Source of the DNA: Ulota crispa
Lineage: Eukaryota; Streptophyta; Bryopsida; Orthotrichales; Orthotrichaceae
Direction of reading: 5' to 3'
Assembly (NCBI GenBank): GCA_963920765.1
Contig: OY987244.1
Span: 17,402,358-17,466,357 of the forward strand
DNA length: 64,000 nt
Shown: one piece after another, positions 53,783 to 64,000 of the stretch
Position numbering within the stretch: position 1 is the stretch's first letter
Layout of the letters: every line of letters starts with the position of its first letter
Made by a program: the position numbers and the translations under genes
Notes under the pieces: generated by a model
The model's database searches: none
What the model saw: the letters and a program-made list of their open reading frames with translations, nothing else
Told to the model about the DNA's origin: nothing

Positions 53783-56700
53783 ATGGCGTGCGCAAGCGTG
53801 GCAGTCGCCGGAGTGTCCACTTTCCAGCAAACGGCGGCTTCATCGTCGTCGTCCTCGTCAACCTTCGGTAAGCTTACATTCGAAAAACCTGAAAACGGAT
53901 TCAATTGGATTAGTCACATACTTGCTCAAACAATTTCAGACTCAGACTTTTCTAGCCTAAAAGACGTGCTGGACAGGTTTGCTTGTGTCAAGTTTGGTGC
54001 GAGGGTGAGTAAGATTTCTAGACGTTCGGTAGGGTTGGAGACGAAGAGTGTGCATAGCATCTTGATTTATAAATTCTGTTCTCTTTTTGAAGAGATTTGG
54101 TGTTTGTCGTTCTGTGTGATTGCTATGTAGCTACGGTTGTTGCATATTGACGTGTTAAGGTTTCTGTTTTCGGAAGCGGAAGAATTGATAGAGATGACTG
54201 GAATTTTTTGCGGAGATGCCTTGTTGTGTGCTGGAATTAGGGTGAGGTTTGACAAGCTCTTATTCTGTTCTAGAGATTTGGTGTTTGTCGTTCTTTATGC
54301 TTGCAATATAGCTACGGTCGCATTTTGACGTATCAAGGTTTCTATATTTGGAAGCGGAAGAATTGATAGAGATTTACTGAAATTCGTTTGCGGTGATGCG
54401 TTGCTTTGTGCTGGAATTAGGGTGAGGTTTTTTGACAAGCTCTTAGGGAATTGCGGTCGCCTTCTTTTTGTCGAGTATATTTGCTCCTGTTGAATCCGTT
54501 TCTGCGTGGTTTAGTGAGAGTTCGGCATGTTTATATGTATATTTGGTAAGGTTGGATTTTGAGTAGTTCTCTTGCTGGTTTCGCTTATGAATCACGTGGA
54601 ATTCATTACGATTTCGGAAGAGGTTTGGCGCTTGTGCTTGGTATGTTGCTCGGTTGGCATTTGGTGAACCGCTTTCTTTGTTTATTGGAGCGGTAGGTTT
54701 GATTTTGATTTTCTGGAACTGTTGCGGGGGTGCTGTACTTTGTGTCAGAATTAGGGTAAGGTTTAAGAAGCTTTAGGGAGTCTGAATGTCGTATGCACTT
54801 GGTCCCGTCGAAGTCATTTCCGAGGGTTTAGTGCTGCGTTAAGGTCAACACACCCATTCCCGACCACTCCCCAAGTCCGCACCTTTTTTTGATGCTTTCA
54901 CCACACACTCTTGAACCCATACTGGAGCAGCGAACACTCCTTGCACAAGTAAATCTTGCCACATGTCAGTTGCTGAATTGTTTTGAGATGGTTGGGATTG
55001 GGACCATCAAATGCCATTATAGGAACACATCCAAGCAGTTTCAAGGTTAGTCTAGAGCCGCTATAGGGACCCTATGAGCTGCAACTTTGCCCTTTAATAT
55101 AAAATAATCTACAGCACATTTTTCCACAAAAATCACATTCCATGATAGCTTATTGAAAGGCTAAGCCTGCGGAGTTTTTTCCGGAATTTTCTGAAACCTG
55201 GAGGTACCCCAAACCCTTAAACAGTCGGGTATGGGTCTATCTACCTTATTGAATGAGCGTGGTGTAATATTCTGTGTCCTAATGTTTTCTTCTTATTAAA
55301 TCTGCTTAATCATAATGCGACCTTGTTGAACGAGCTTTCTGTGTTTATGTCTCTCCAGCATTCCGGTCTTGTGTCGACTTTGCGAGTGGTTATCTTGGTT
55401 GATACCTTTAAGTTCGTTTGCATTTGAAATAGTCATCGACAGAACTAGCAGAATGGGTCTTTTATTTATAAGTATGTCTAACACTTGATTTTTGAGTCCT
55501 AGGAGAATGTTCCTTATCGAGTTGCCTTCTTTCATTGCATTTAGACTTGGACATTTAAGGTTTTATCAATAGAGATTTAACCACTCACCATTGTGAGAGT
55601 TATAAGCTTTCATTGCGAGTTGAATATCTGCAGTTTTTGTGGGCATTGAAAATTAACTGCTGGACGAACTCTTTATGTATATTTTTCCAGCTCACAATGT
55701 ATATTGGTGTTGACATCTAATTTTTCTTGCTTGATCATGTGTTGAAACGTGTCGGAGTGTTTTTGAGATGTCCTGAATGACCGAATGTGGTTTTCAGGTT
55801 CTAGGGTTACGAGTGTTTTCTTGAAGAGGAGGAATACACCTCTTTGCTGTGCCCAGCGTCCTCTTAGTATTACCAGCTTGTGGGGTCAGAAGAAAGAGGA
55901 GAACCCTGATGATGCGTCCAAGAAGGTTGGTTTTCTTACTTTTTTCACTTCGTATAGGGCCTGACTCTGGTTAGAGAAATTTGATTTGTGTGAATAGTAT
56001 CCAAGTTTGCTGTGATTTCTCCTTCGGATAGTCTACATTTTAAAAGCCTGTTGGCTTATTATATCACCTGTCTGTCGGTGAAAAGTCAAGAGATAGAATT
56101 GAGGTGGGAGCGTTAAACACGTACATTAGAACGTCGAAGAACTGGTTTCGTTTGAGTTACATTCAATCCTTAAATTTTAGTTTTTTCAGTCCTTGGTGTT
56201 GTAGGCGTGGTACATTTTCACTATTCCAGTGTTCTGATCGCTGATTAGACCTCTGCACCATGAACCACCGAATGTATGACATTAGGAATCTACCTGTTTT
56301 TCATTCATACTAAAATATTTTTTATTCTGTGTTGCACCAGGGACTAGGAAACATGTTTGGCAATATGCAAGGGCTTTATGATACCGTGAGAAAAGCCCAA
56401 CAAGTGGTCCAAGTTGAGGCTGTCCGCGTTCAGAAAGAGCTTGCTGCGTACGTTCCCTATCTTTTATACTCCGTGAACGGATCTTAGGTAAATCGAGAGG
56501 TTAAATGTAAAATGCTTTTGATGTACGAGGCACGTCCTTTTAAAGAGTAGCTGTACTCATCGTAAGTTGACTTGGTGGATATATCTGGTGTTGTTGGTGT
56601 CTGGTTTGAAATCTTGATGTGGGTGGTGTTTATAGTTGATTTTTCTGCATTTGTCTTTTATCCACGAGGATGGAGAAATTGAGTTAGATGCACTTTACAC

Positions 56701-57420
56701 TCTTTTAGGTCAGGTTCAAAATATTCTTTATCCCATTCCTTCGGCGGTGCTTGTTTGCAGTGCGGAGTTTGATGGCTATTGTGAAGACGAGCTTGTGAAG
56801 GTTACCCTATCTGGAAACCAAGAGCCAATTCGTGTTGAGATTACAGAAATCGCCATGGAAAAAGGAGCTGATGTGAGTACCATTTCAAATCTATAAAACA
56901 GAGGACGCTGTTTCTATGTTTGGTTTAATTATGGATGCACAATTGTTTAGTGCGTTTATTGAGTTTGTTACGTAAGTCGGCCAAGCTAAAAAATAAGTCT
57001 CTTTTGTATGTGTAGGCCCTATCAACATTGGTGAACCAAGCATACAAGGACGCTCACACAAAAAGTGTTGCGGTAAGAAAGCTTGCTTTCGTTGATTTTA
57101 TTTGTTGATATGTAGCAATAAGCTGGATGAGAGGTCTATTCATATTGCCTGATGTTGCAAGAACCTCTCTTGGCATGAGTAGTTTTTGTGGTATTCCCTT
57201 TCAACCGATAGTGAGCAATGAATGGTCTGAAGAGCTACTTCGGAGACTGTTAATTTGGAATTTGAGATAATTGAAAGGCTTTGTATGTCGTCTAGTGCAC
57301 GTACGAGTATTCCTGACCCTCGTCTTAACTATTTTTGTGCAGGCTATGAAGGATCGTATGAAGGGTTTAGCAGAAAGTCTTGGTATGCCACCTGGCCTAG
57401 GTGGCGGCCCTGGTATGTAG
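53783..57420 (+). CDS. Chloroplast YbaB/EbfC-family nucleoid-associated protein, 6 exons
   Basis: Plastid member of the YbaB/EbfC family, small dimeric proteins that bind DNA in bacteria; Arabidopsis relatives include STIC2, linked to thylakoid protein targeting. Exons 53783-53867, 55798-55925, 56341-56447, 56761-56872, 57016-57072, 57343-57420; sum 567 nt, 188 aa. N-terminal transit peptide with a serine run (MACASVAVAG...ASSSSSSSTF). The mature part starts around LFGxxKKEENPDD-like residues (WGQKKEENPDDASKK). YbaB domain: GLGNMFGNMQGLYDTVRKAQ, VEAVRVQKELAAAEFDGYCE, VKVTLSGNQEPIRVEITEIA, ALSTLVNQAYKDAHTKS. C-terminal GMPPGLGGGPGM is the usual Gly/Pro/Met tail. Intron 1 is 1.9 kb and contains tandem repeats. 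Short introns elsewhere lack MITEs. Confidence 0.94.
54073..54446. repeat. Two tandem units of about 185 bp in intron 1 of the EbfC-like gene
   Basis: TTCTGTTCT, GAGATTTGGTGTTTGTCGTTC, AGCTACGG, GGAAGCGGAAGAATTGATAG, TGCTGGAATTAGGGTGAGG and ACAAGCTCTTA occur in the same order twice. A partial third unit ending CAGAATTAGGGTAAGGTTT lies at about 54715-54770. Confidence 0.85.
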
Positions 57421-59530
57421 GTGTTGAGTAGAACTTTCGCTTATGTAGACGGCTGTTGATTGGAGATGGCTCATCATGAGTCATGAGAGCGTCATTCTGA
57501 GAATCTGAGTTTCTTTTTCAAAACTTTTTCTTTTTCTTTTTCTTGAAGACATTTCTATTTGGAGTTTTTCAAGATTTAGAGGACTTAACACAGATACCTT
57601 GCGAATGTGCCCTCACACAAATCAGCAAATTCTGATATTTGGGGTCTATTCTTTCATTTATTTGTTTAGTTTGATATGACCAAAGCAACCTGAAGGAAGC
57701 TTTTTTCCCTGGAAGATGTACACTCAGTCCTCTCTAATTACACGCTTAATTGCACATTCTCTAATATCTCGAGTAACCGGTATCTTTTGTACACCCCTCT
57801 CTGTCTGCACCTCCTTGATGTTGATGTGTTTGTTGTTTGTAGGGATGCCATGACTGTACTTAATCATTTTTAAGTGGCTTGTTAGCCCTTCCCAGAGTAT
57901 TCATTTGTCACCAATTTTAGAATAGTGCAAGAACCACTCAAGAGTCAAGACAGATTCATGATAACTAGCATGGGTTGTTTCCACCTGGGTGAACGTTGGA
58001 AATATTTTGGCGTAATTCTCCAGGCAATAGAGATGCTGTCTAGGCTTTTCGAATGATTCAAGTTTTGAAGGATAGAGATGGAAGAATTTGAAAGATTCCA
58101 TGATTCAAGAATTTAAGGTCTTGGGATGCTCGAATATTCTTTGACGATCTACGAGTTTTTCCCTCCAAAGTATAAAAGCTATCTTTGAGGAACCAAGTTT
58201 GTTTGTAGTTGATTTTTGGGCATTCAGCCTTATTCCTTTGTGTACGATTGGTTTGTGAGTTGTGCACATCAATGTCATATTATTTTGAGAACTATTGGAC
58301 TCTTGGATTGGAGAGGTTTTGCCTCAAAGACCGCCAGTAAATCCTTCAACAAGTGGGCCAAGTGAAGACCAAAGCTGAAACTGAATTATTTTATTTTTTA
58401 AAATAGTCTAGGCAAGGTTTTTTATAGTATGAGTGAAGAATAATGTCGAGCTAAGGGCCGCGTTTTTTTAGTGGCAAAATATTGTCACCTCTGATAGATT
58501 TTGGCCCGTGAATCTTCCCTCCAAATATACTTCAATCTCATGAGGACAAGACAACACTTGTTGTCACTTACAAATTACCTTGCTAGTTCACACTATGACC
58601 AAAGGTTGGTAAGTTGTTGATTTCCACCAATGCAAGAAACCAAGAGTTTGGCCTCTCGACCCTTCACACTAGAAGCCAAAGTCCAAAGTCCCTCACCTCC
58701 TATGACATCACTCTTTTATCCAAAACGATGGCCGCTCAAGAAAAGTTTGGGTCAAGCAAAATGGAGACCCAAACTATGGTTGAGAGCTGTCAACTTTTTT
58801 TCTTAAAATAATCAAAAGCCAACAAGATCTTGGCCATTAGATTGGGGGAGATTTTAATATATGATACAACTTTGGACTTTGAGCTCGGCCTTTGGAAACT
58901 TTGCACTATGACCATTCAAGGTGAGAAACTATGGAAGTTCATTGCTAAGAGCTTGGCCTTTGAACTTGGCCTTTTGGAGCCTTCAATGCAATCCAACCCC
59001 TTATTTGGCCTATATTTGTAAAGATATTCAATTTGTAGTGTAAAATTCAATGCAATCCAACCAATCCCATTAGTAAATTGAGTTTGGTTTGAGTTTTTAA
59101 CCCTAGTTTTGTTATAAAGCGTAACACTTAGAAAAACCACATGTCACATTGTATAGCAACAAGTGTAAACAAATATTCAATTCCAACCTGGTCATTAGGC
59201 TCGTCTCATTCACAAAGAGCAACTCCATCGGTGACTCCAACACGCTTAAAGTGGATGAAATATGCTCAAGCCCCTCTCAAAACCCTCTCTAGACTCTGGG
59301 TCTTGCAGTGTTTAACAAGGGCCCTTCAAGCCACTATTCATTCACTATTCACCCTAAGTTTAGTGAGCTTTGTCCTCTATTTTTCTTGATAAGTGGTCAA
59401 TTGCTTATTTGTGGCGTGTGTTGGAGTGCGAGGCCACCTTTTTGAAGAGCATTGGTAGAGATCCAAGGGCTTGAGGGCTAGCCAAAACAGATGGAAAACT
59501 CAAAAAGAGCCCAGGCTCGTGGAGATGCGC
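57421..59530. other. Spacer downstream of the EbfC-like gene
   Basis: First 400 bp likely 3'UTR and terminator region. The rest has only short frames without domains. Confidence 0.4.
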
Positions 59531-59532
59531 TA

Positions 59533-59926
59533 CGGCAGGTAGCTTGAATTGCGTCCCTTGTAGATAATGTGTCCCATAGGTAGCCCAAGAATGGATTCAC
59601 AAGTGGTTCTTGAATGAACCCTCCTAGTTAGCCTTAAAAGAAAAGATGTTTTTTATTGCAAGACCCAATCATACTCCTTGATTTCACCTCATCTCTTTCT
59701 AAGTTATAGGGGACAGTTTATGAGAGATGTAGAATTGCAAATAGGTGCCTACTACAAAAAACTTTGAAAATTCATCAACAATTCAATAATACTTCAAAAA
59801 ATATGAAAAAAATTGTGTTACATTTAGCATCCATTATTTTTCTGAGACACAAAAAATCTTCATGTCTTGGAAGGCCATGAAAAAGCAGATCAGCCCTTGA
59901 ACTGTCGCTTTCCGAGCTACCTACCT
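59533..59926. mobile_element. Possible TA-flanked MITE with AGGTAGCT ends, decayed
   Basis: Left CGGCAGGTAGCTTGAATTG after TA, right CCGAGCTACCTACCT before TA. Shares the style (TCAGCCCTTGAACTG near the right end) of the AGGTAGGAGGCTC family, but no second copy is present to prove it. Confidence 0.4.
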
Positions 59927-60064
59927 TAATCACACACTCGAAAACGTGAGATACCCTCTCAGAAGCTGTACCATGCCTTCAAACCATCCATACACCGATT
60001 ACCTGCGAAGACTGATACCCTGAATCATACCCGCTGCAACGTGTATTTTGTTGACTCCGTTGTA

Positions 60065-60389
60065 AGGTAGGAGGCCCAAAAACCGATTAGGCTCTAAAAT
60101 CGCTCACCCTCCGAAATGTGCGCACGCAACACATGTTTTTTTCATAGATTTTCAAAATGTACAAGTGGTGTACATTTGAGGAGGTGAGTGATTTTAGAGT
60201 TCTATGTCACTTCAGCTTCAAAATTTCATAACTAATTCTACAAAATTCCCAAAAATATGAAACAACTTGAGTTAAACGTCAATTCTTCTTGTTTTTCAAG
60301 AAAATGTTGTTGAAAAATATTTCAAAAGGTTCTACCTCCCCAAAATTCAATTTCACCCCTTAGATGGTCGGTTTATGAGCCTTCTACCT
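60065..60389. mobile_element. TA-flanked AGGTAGGAGGCTC MITE, copy 6
   Basis: Left AGGTAGGAGGCCC after TA, right GAGCCTTCTACCT before TA. Body CTCACCCTCCGAAATGTG, GAGGAGGTGAGTGATTTTAGAG and CAAAATTCAATTTCACCCC as in other copies. Confidence 0.85.
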
Positions 60390-60391
60390 TA

Positions 60392-61245
60392 GTAGATATT
60401 CTAGGTTAATGACAATGCCGAGGCCTACTAACCTTCAATATAGTCGCACTGTCTTGCCTAAGAGCCACTTTCCATGGGGGGGGGGGTGGAGGGATCCGGG
60501 CTAGACCTCTAGCCTTCGATTCTTGTAAAACTTGACTTACATTCCTAGAGGCTTGGACCCTTGATAGGAGGTTTCTTTCTAAATTCTATGTCCTATAACG
60601 ATTTTAGAGTTTTTCCTTTGTTCTACCTAGGTCAGCCTGGAGGCCCCCTCTAGTTTTGGTCTCCATGAAAACTAGGCTCAGTTTACTACACATACGTTGA
60701 TGTGGGGCTAGGGCAAAATAACTCAGGTGTTTTCTCCAACAAGTAGGGTAATTAATAGTTATAATTTGCCCCCTATTTTCAGTTGTTCAATTGTATCCTA
60801 CTCTAGAGCCTTAGACTAAAGCAGGGTGTCTAAATTGAAATATGAATTCCAAATTCTCAAATTCAATTTTCCATAGTAAATATTTGAACTCTCACATTAT
60901 TTGGTTGGTGAAACAAATAGTGCCATTCCACTTTATATTTTTGTTATTAATTATAAATTGATATTTTTTAATAGTAAAGTGTTTCTTTATTTACACAAAA
61001 AACACATTTAAAATAAATAAATTGTTAGTAAATTTATCGATTTTTATTTGTAAAAAAATGGCTATTATTATAGTAGATTTTACTAAACATAATAAAATGA
61101 TCAATAAATTTGAGTTAAAGGGATATTCACAAACATAAATAATGAAGGCCACATTGACGTATGAGCAGTAATATGAGCCTGGAAACTGGCTCTAATTCCA
61201 TATTTTGTCTCTATCTATGGCACTTTCACGTTGCTCAAGTTGATG
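60392..61245. other. Spacer with G-tract and a solo MITE arm
   Basis: G-tract at about 60476-60487. 60750-60920 resembles one arm of the Harbinger-like foldback, as at 13840-14010 (GTTCAATTGTATCCT, CCAAATTCTCAAATTCAATTTT, CTCACATTATTTGG). The rest is very AT-rich. Confidence 0.4.
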
Positions 61246-62210
61246 TACAATGGGGGGACAAAAAGATTGGGACCACCCTGTTAGGCCATTCAAAGAACTG
61301 TGCCTAATATATAGAGTGTAATTGATATTTTATTATCTTGCATCATTGGTGTTGAATTCTTATGCAACCCCCATCAAGCATATCAAATTTCAACTCCTAA
61401 AAATCAAAACTCTATTTTTGGTGAATTATTTTACACAAAATTCATGATTTTACATGATAATTAATTAAAAAACATTGGTGATGAATTTTTGAGATTGGAT
61501 TGCATGGGGATGTAAGAAACATCCATACACACATCTTTCCTTCAAACAAGTATCTCCAAAAAGCTACAAAATTTCTTCTACATATGTTCTAATGTTGGAA
61601 TGATTATGACCAAATTTTGTAAAATAGATATAATCAAATTTTAGTAAGATTTTGGCAAATTAAACATATTGTCATGCTCAAAGTTACAAACTTAATCATA
61701 ATGGACAAGTCAAATTGCAAAATATCTGATTATCATACAATTATATCTATTTTACAAAATTTGGTCATAATCATTCCAACATTAGAACATATGTAGAAGA
61801 AATTTTGTAGCTTTTTGGAGATGCTTGTTTGAAGGAAAGATATGTGTATGGATGTTTCTTACATCCCCATGCAATCCAATCTCAAAAATTCATCACCAAT
61901 GTTTTTTAATTAATTATCATGTAAAACCATGAATTTTGTGTAAAATAATTCACCAAAAATAGAGTTTTGATTTTTAGGAGTTGAAATTTGATATGCTTGA
62001 TGGGGGTTGCATAAGAATTCAACACCAATGATGCAAGACAATAAAATATCAATTACACTCTGTATATTAGGCACAGTTCTTTGAATGGCCTAACAGGGTG
62101 GTCCCAATCTTTTTGTCCCCCCACTGTATAGTAATATGAGCCTAGAAACTGGCCCTAATTCCGTATTTTATCTTGTCCACAGCACTTTCAAGTTTCACGT
62201 TGCGTGAGCT
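61168..62210. repeat. Direct repeat of about 75 bp flanking the third foldback
   Basis: GTAATATGAGCCTGGAAACTGG...CACTTTCACGTTGC at 61168-61241 recurs at 62131-62210 with a few substitutions and one small insertion. The foldback 61248-62126 fills the gap between copies, so it probably landed at the junction of an older tandem duplication. Confidence 0.75.
61248..62126. mobile_element. Palindromic foldback MITE, Tc1/mariner-like, copy 3 (879 bp)
   Basis: Ends CAATGGGGGGACAAAAAGAT and ATCTTTTTGTCCCCCCACTG, flanked by TA (61246-61247, 62127-62128). The CAGTGGGG-ACAAAAAG-type terminus resembles Tc1/mariner ends. Arms of about 400 bp are nearly perfect; the loop is around 61690. Confidence 0.9.
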
Positions 62211-64000
62211 TACTGTATTTTGTTTCTACTTTGCGTCTATTGCTCGAAACCATGGCAATTTTCTTTCTCTTTCTCTTGGTTCTGGTACTATTTTTGTGTT
62301 ATAAGTTTTGATTTTATATCGCTAAGAAGTGGCTACAAGGTGCGGTGGGAGCAGGATTTGTGCGCGGCACTGCAAATGGATCACTCCCTCATGCTCACGG
62401 CGATGCAGATGGATAGCTTGGCAGCAACTCTTCTAGCACAATTTATGAACAAAAGATGCACTCTCTTTACCTCCTAGATGCGCTACATATTCTCAAACTA
62501 CACGGTAAGAGCTCATTTTAGGTCTTGGTCTGTTTAAATTAAGGTCAACTTGCACTTGGCGTTTATAAATATTCTTGTTAAAAGATAGGAATGAGCACTG
62601 TAGCAGGAACAGTGAATGCAAAAGTTGTGATAACCAAAAATGAGGGCTTTGGAATTAGACGAAGGTGTTAAACCTTGGCCGTTCACACATGAGCAAAAAA
62701 GTGAGCCTTGATATTTGCCTTTAGAACCGTTGTTTCCTAGTTCATCTTTGGAGCTGGCACTACCAAAGAATGGTCTAAAGCTCCTAGTTATCCTTGAAAT
62801 CTACGTTATCGGCAGAAGTCAATGCTACAAAATTCTTGCAAATTATCCCAAAAGATATGGAGTCTTATCCTCTAATCACCCTAAGAACACAACTCTTGCA
62901 TTCTTGCCATACAGGCTTTGAAGTAGGCGCAAAGCAAATAATGAAGTTTAGTGGGAACACCTACGTAACAATGCACTTCTAAAACCAATACTTGGAACTT
63001 GATAAGTACAAGTGCAAATGGGCCTTTAAATAATTAAAGATTGTATTAGTTATTTAGTGTGTAGGTTTTGTTAATTTAAAAGATCCAATCTATACATTTA
63101 TTATTCATAGTTAGGAACCTTCTGATGAAGGCTATCCTTGTCTTGATTGATCAAGCGGATGTTGACAAATGTCTCCAAGATGCCAAAATGTCTCTAAGAT
63201 GCCAGATAGTTTGGGCAATTAATAAATTGGAGAATCCTTGGTCACTATTATGCATGAGGTACCTACCTTTGTGTATTGTTGTCTTTGACAATTTCTTTTG
63301 TTAGTTTTTTGTCAAAATGTTGGTGAAAGTGTGTGGGGAGTTGTGTGGTTTGGGGTTTGTAGAGGAGGAAGCTAGAATTATTGGTTTAGGGTTAGTTTGA
63401 ACTAGTCGGAGTTATTGTTTTCTGGAATGTGTATCTCTTTGAAGTTTGAGCGTGAGACTCAGATTGAAGGTTACAAGGTGCTTTGCGTATGATGTTTTTA
63501 TTTATATTTTGGTTAGAGAGTGGAGATGTGTACTATTGGAGGACAATTCACACTCTCACAATACTTACACTTTCTTGGTTAAATGAATATTTTCTAGAAG
63601 ATGGCCAAGAAATACGCAAGGGACTCTGGGTGGATCACTTAGTGCATTTTATAATTGACATGCGGCATAATATAGCAAAAGTTTTATTCATTTGAGATAA
63701 AAATTATAAAAAACTTACAAATAAAAGAGAGAATATTCGAAGTAATACATCTGATATAAATAATATAGGCACACTATAAATCTAAAGCATTAATTTTTTT
63801 ACAATAAATATATGAGCACAAGATTTGAACTTATTCTATGCATAAGACCATATTTTGTACATGTTTGTATAGGCAGCTGGGTATTTGAGGAGTCAAGTTG
63901 TATTATATAAGAAGTCAAAACAAAAATGACTTAACAAAAATAATATGAAGTAAATAAAATTCAAAATTCAAAGTCAACCAAATTGTCATAGCCTACATCA
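62211..64000. other. AT-rich terminal spacer
   Basis: A slightly GC-richer patch (62335-62480) is open for 85 aa without any recognisable domain. No element borders found. Nothing else supported to the window end. Confidence 0.35.

Noticed and set aside
62220-62477. 85-aa frame with WEQDLCAALQMDHS
   Set aside because: No domain, AT-rich hydrophobic start and no neighbouring exons with compatible phase.

Overview
The window is nuclear DNA of a land plant or close relative. The genes carry spliceosomal GT-AG introns and belong to plant families: a SLAC/SLAH anion channel, a plant-type bestrophin (VCCN-like), a P-class PPR protein and a plastid YbaB/EbfC protein. Coding exons are visibly GC-richer than the very AT-rich spacers and introns. 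Two large genes (PPR and cytosolic LeuRS) have no introns, and the spacers are packed with short non-autonomous DNA transposons (MITEs). A bryophyte-like genome would fit, but the species cannot be fixed from sequence alone.

Genes, left to right: SLAC1/SLAH anion channel (+, 3438-9845, 5 coding exons, 615 aa); AIFM2/FSP1-like FAD oxidoreductase (+, 17586-21359, 4 coding exons plus a 5'UTR intron, 355 aa); intronless P-class PPR protein (-, 23793-26198, 801 aa); intronless bestrophin-like chloride channel (+, 31014-32201, 395 aa); intronless cytosolic leucyl-tRNA synthetase (-, 35853-39194, 1113 aa); Mpv17/PMP22 membrane protein (+, 44159-47005, 8 exons, about 240 aa, first exon tentative); plastid YbaB/EbfC protein (+, 53783-57420, 6 exons, 188 aa). 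Exon junctions were chosen by hand; in every spliced gene the phases agree and the summed length is a multiple of three. The genes are independent housekeeping or transport genes, not a pathway cluster.

Between and inside the genes lie more than 40 MITE-like elements that fall into recurring families: TA-flanked families with AGGTAGG termini; TA-flanked palindromic foldbacks of about 875 bp with Tc1-like CAGTGGGG ends (three copies); TTAA-flanked elements starting CCC (piggyBac-like, about ten); 3-bp-TSD elements starting GGGATTGATATG (Harbinger-like); 3-bp-TSD elements starting AGGGGTAGTCAC; a 9-bp-TSD MULE-like family; one small CACTA-type element; one Stowaway-like element. No transposase gene is visible, so all are non-autonomous.

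The most interesting observation is intron 3 of the anion-channel gene. It looks like a MITE that became an intron: the exon sequence TTGCCATAGGT is repeated at both edges of the intron, the transposon inverted repeats start and stop at those edges, and the two AG|GT copies supply donor and acceptor so that splicing restores the reading frame exactly. Other points of interest are the piggyBac-like TTAA elements in a plant genome, an 18-unit minisatellite that seems to have grown out of a MITE end, and tandemly multiplied segments inside first introns of two genes.
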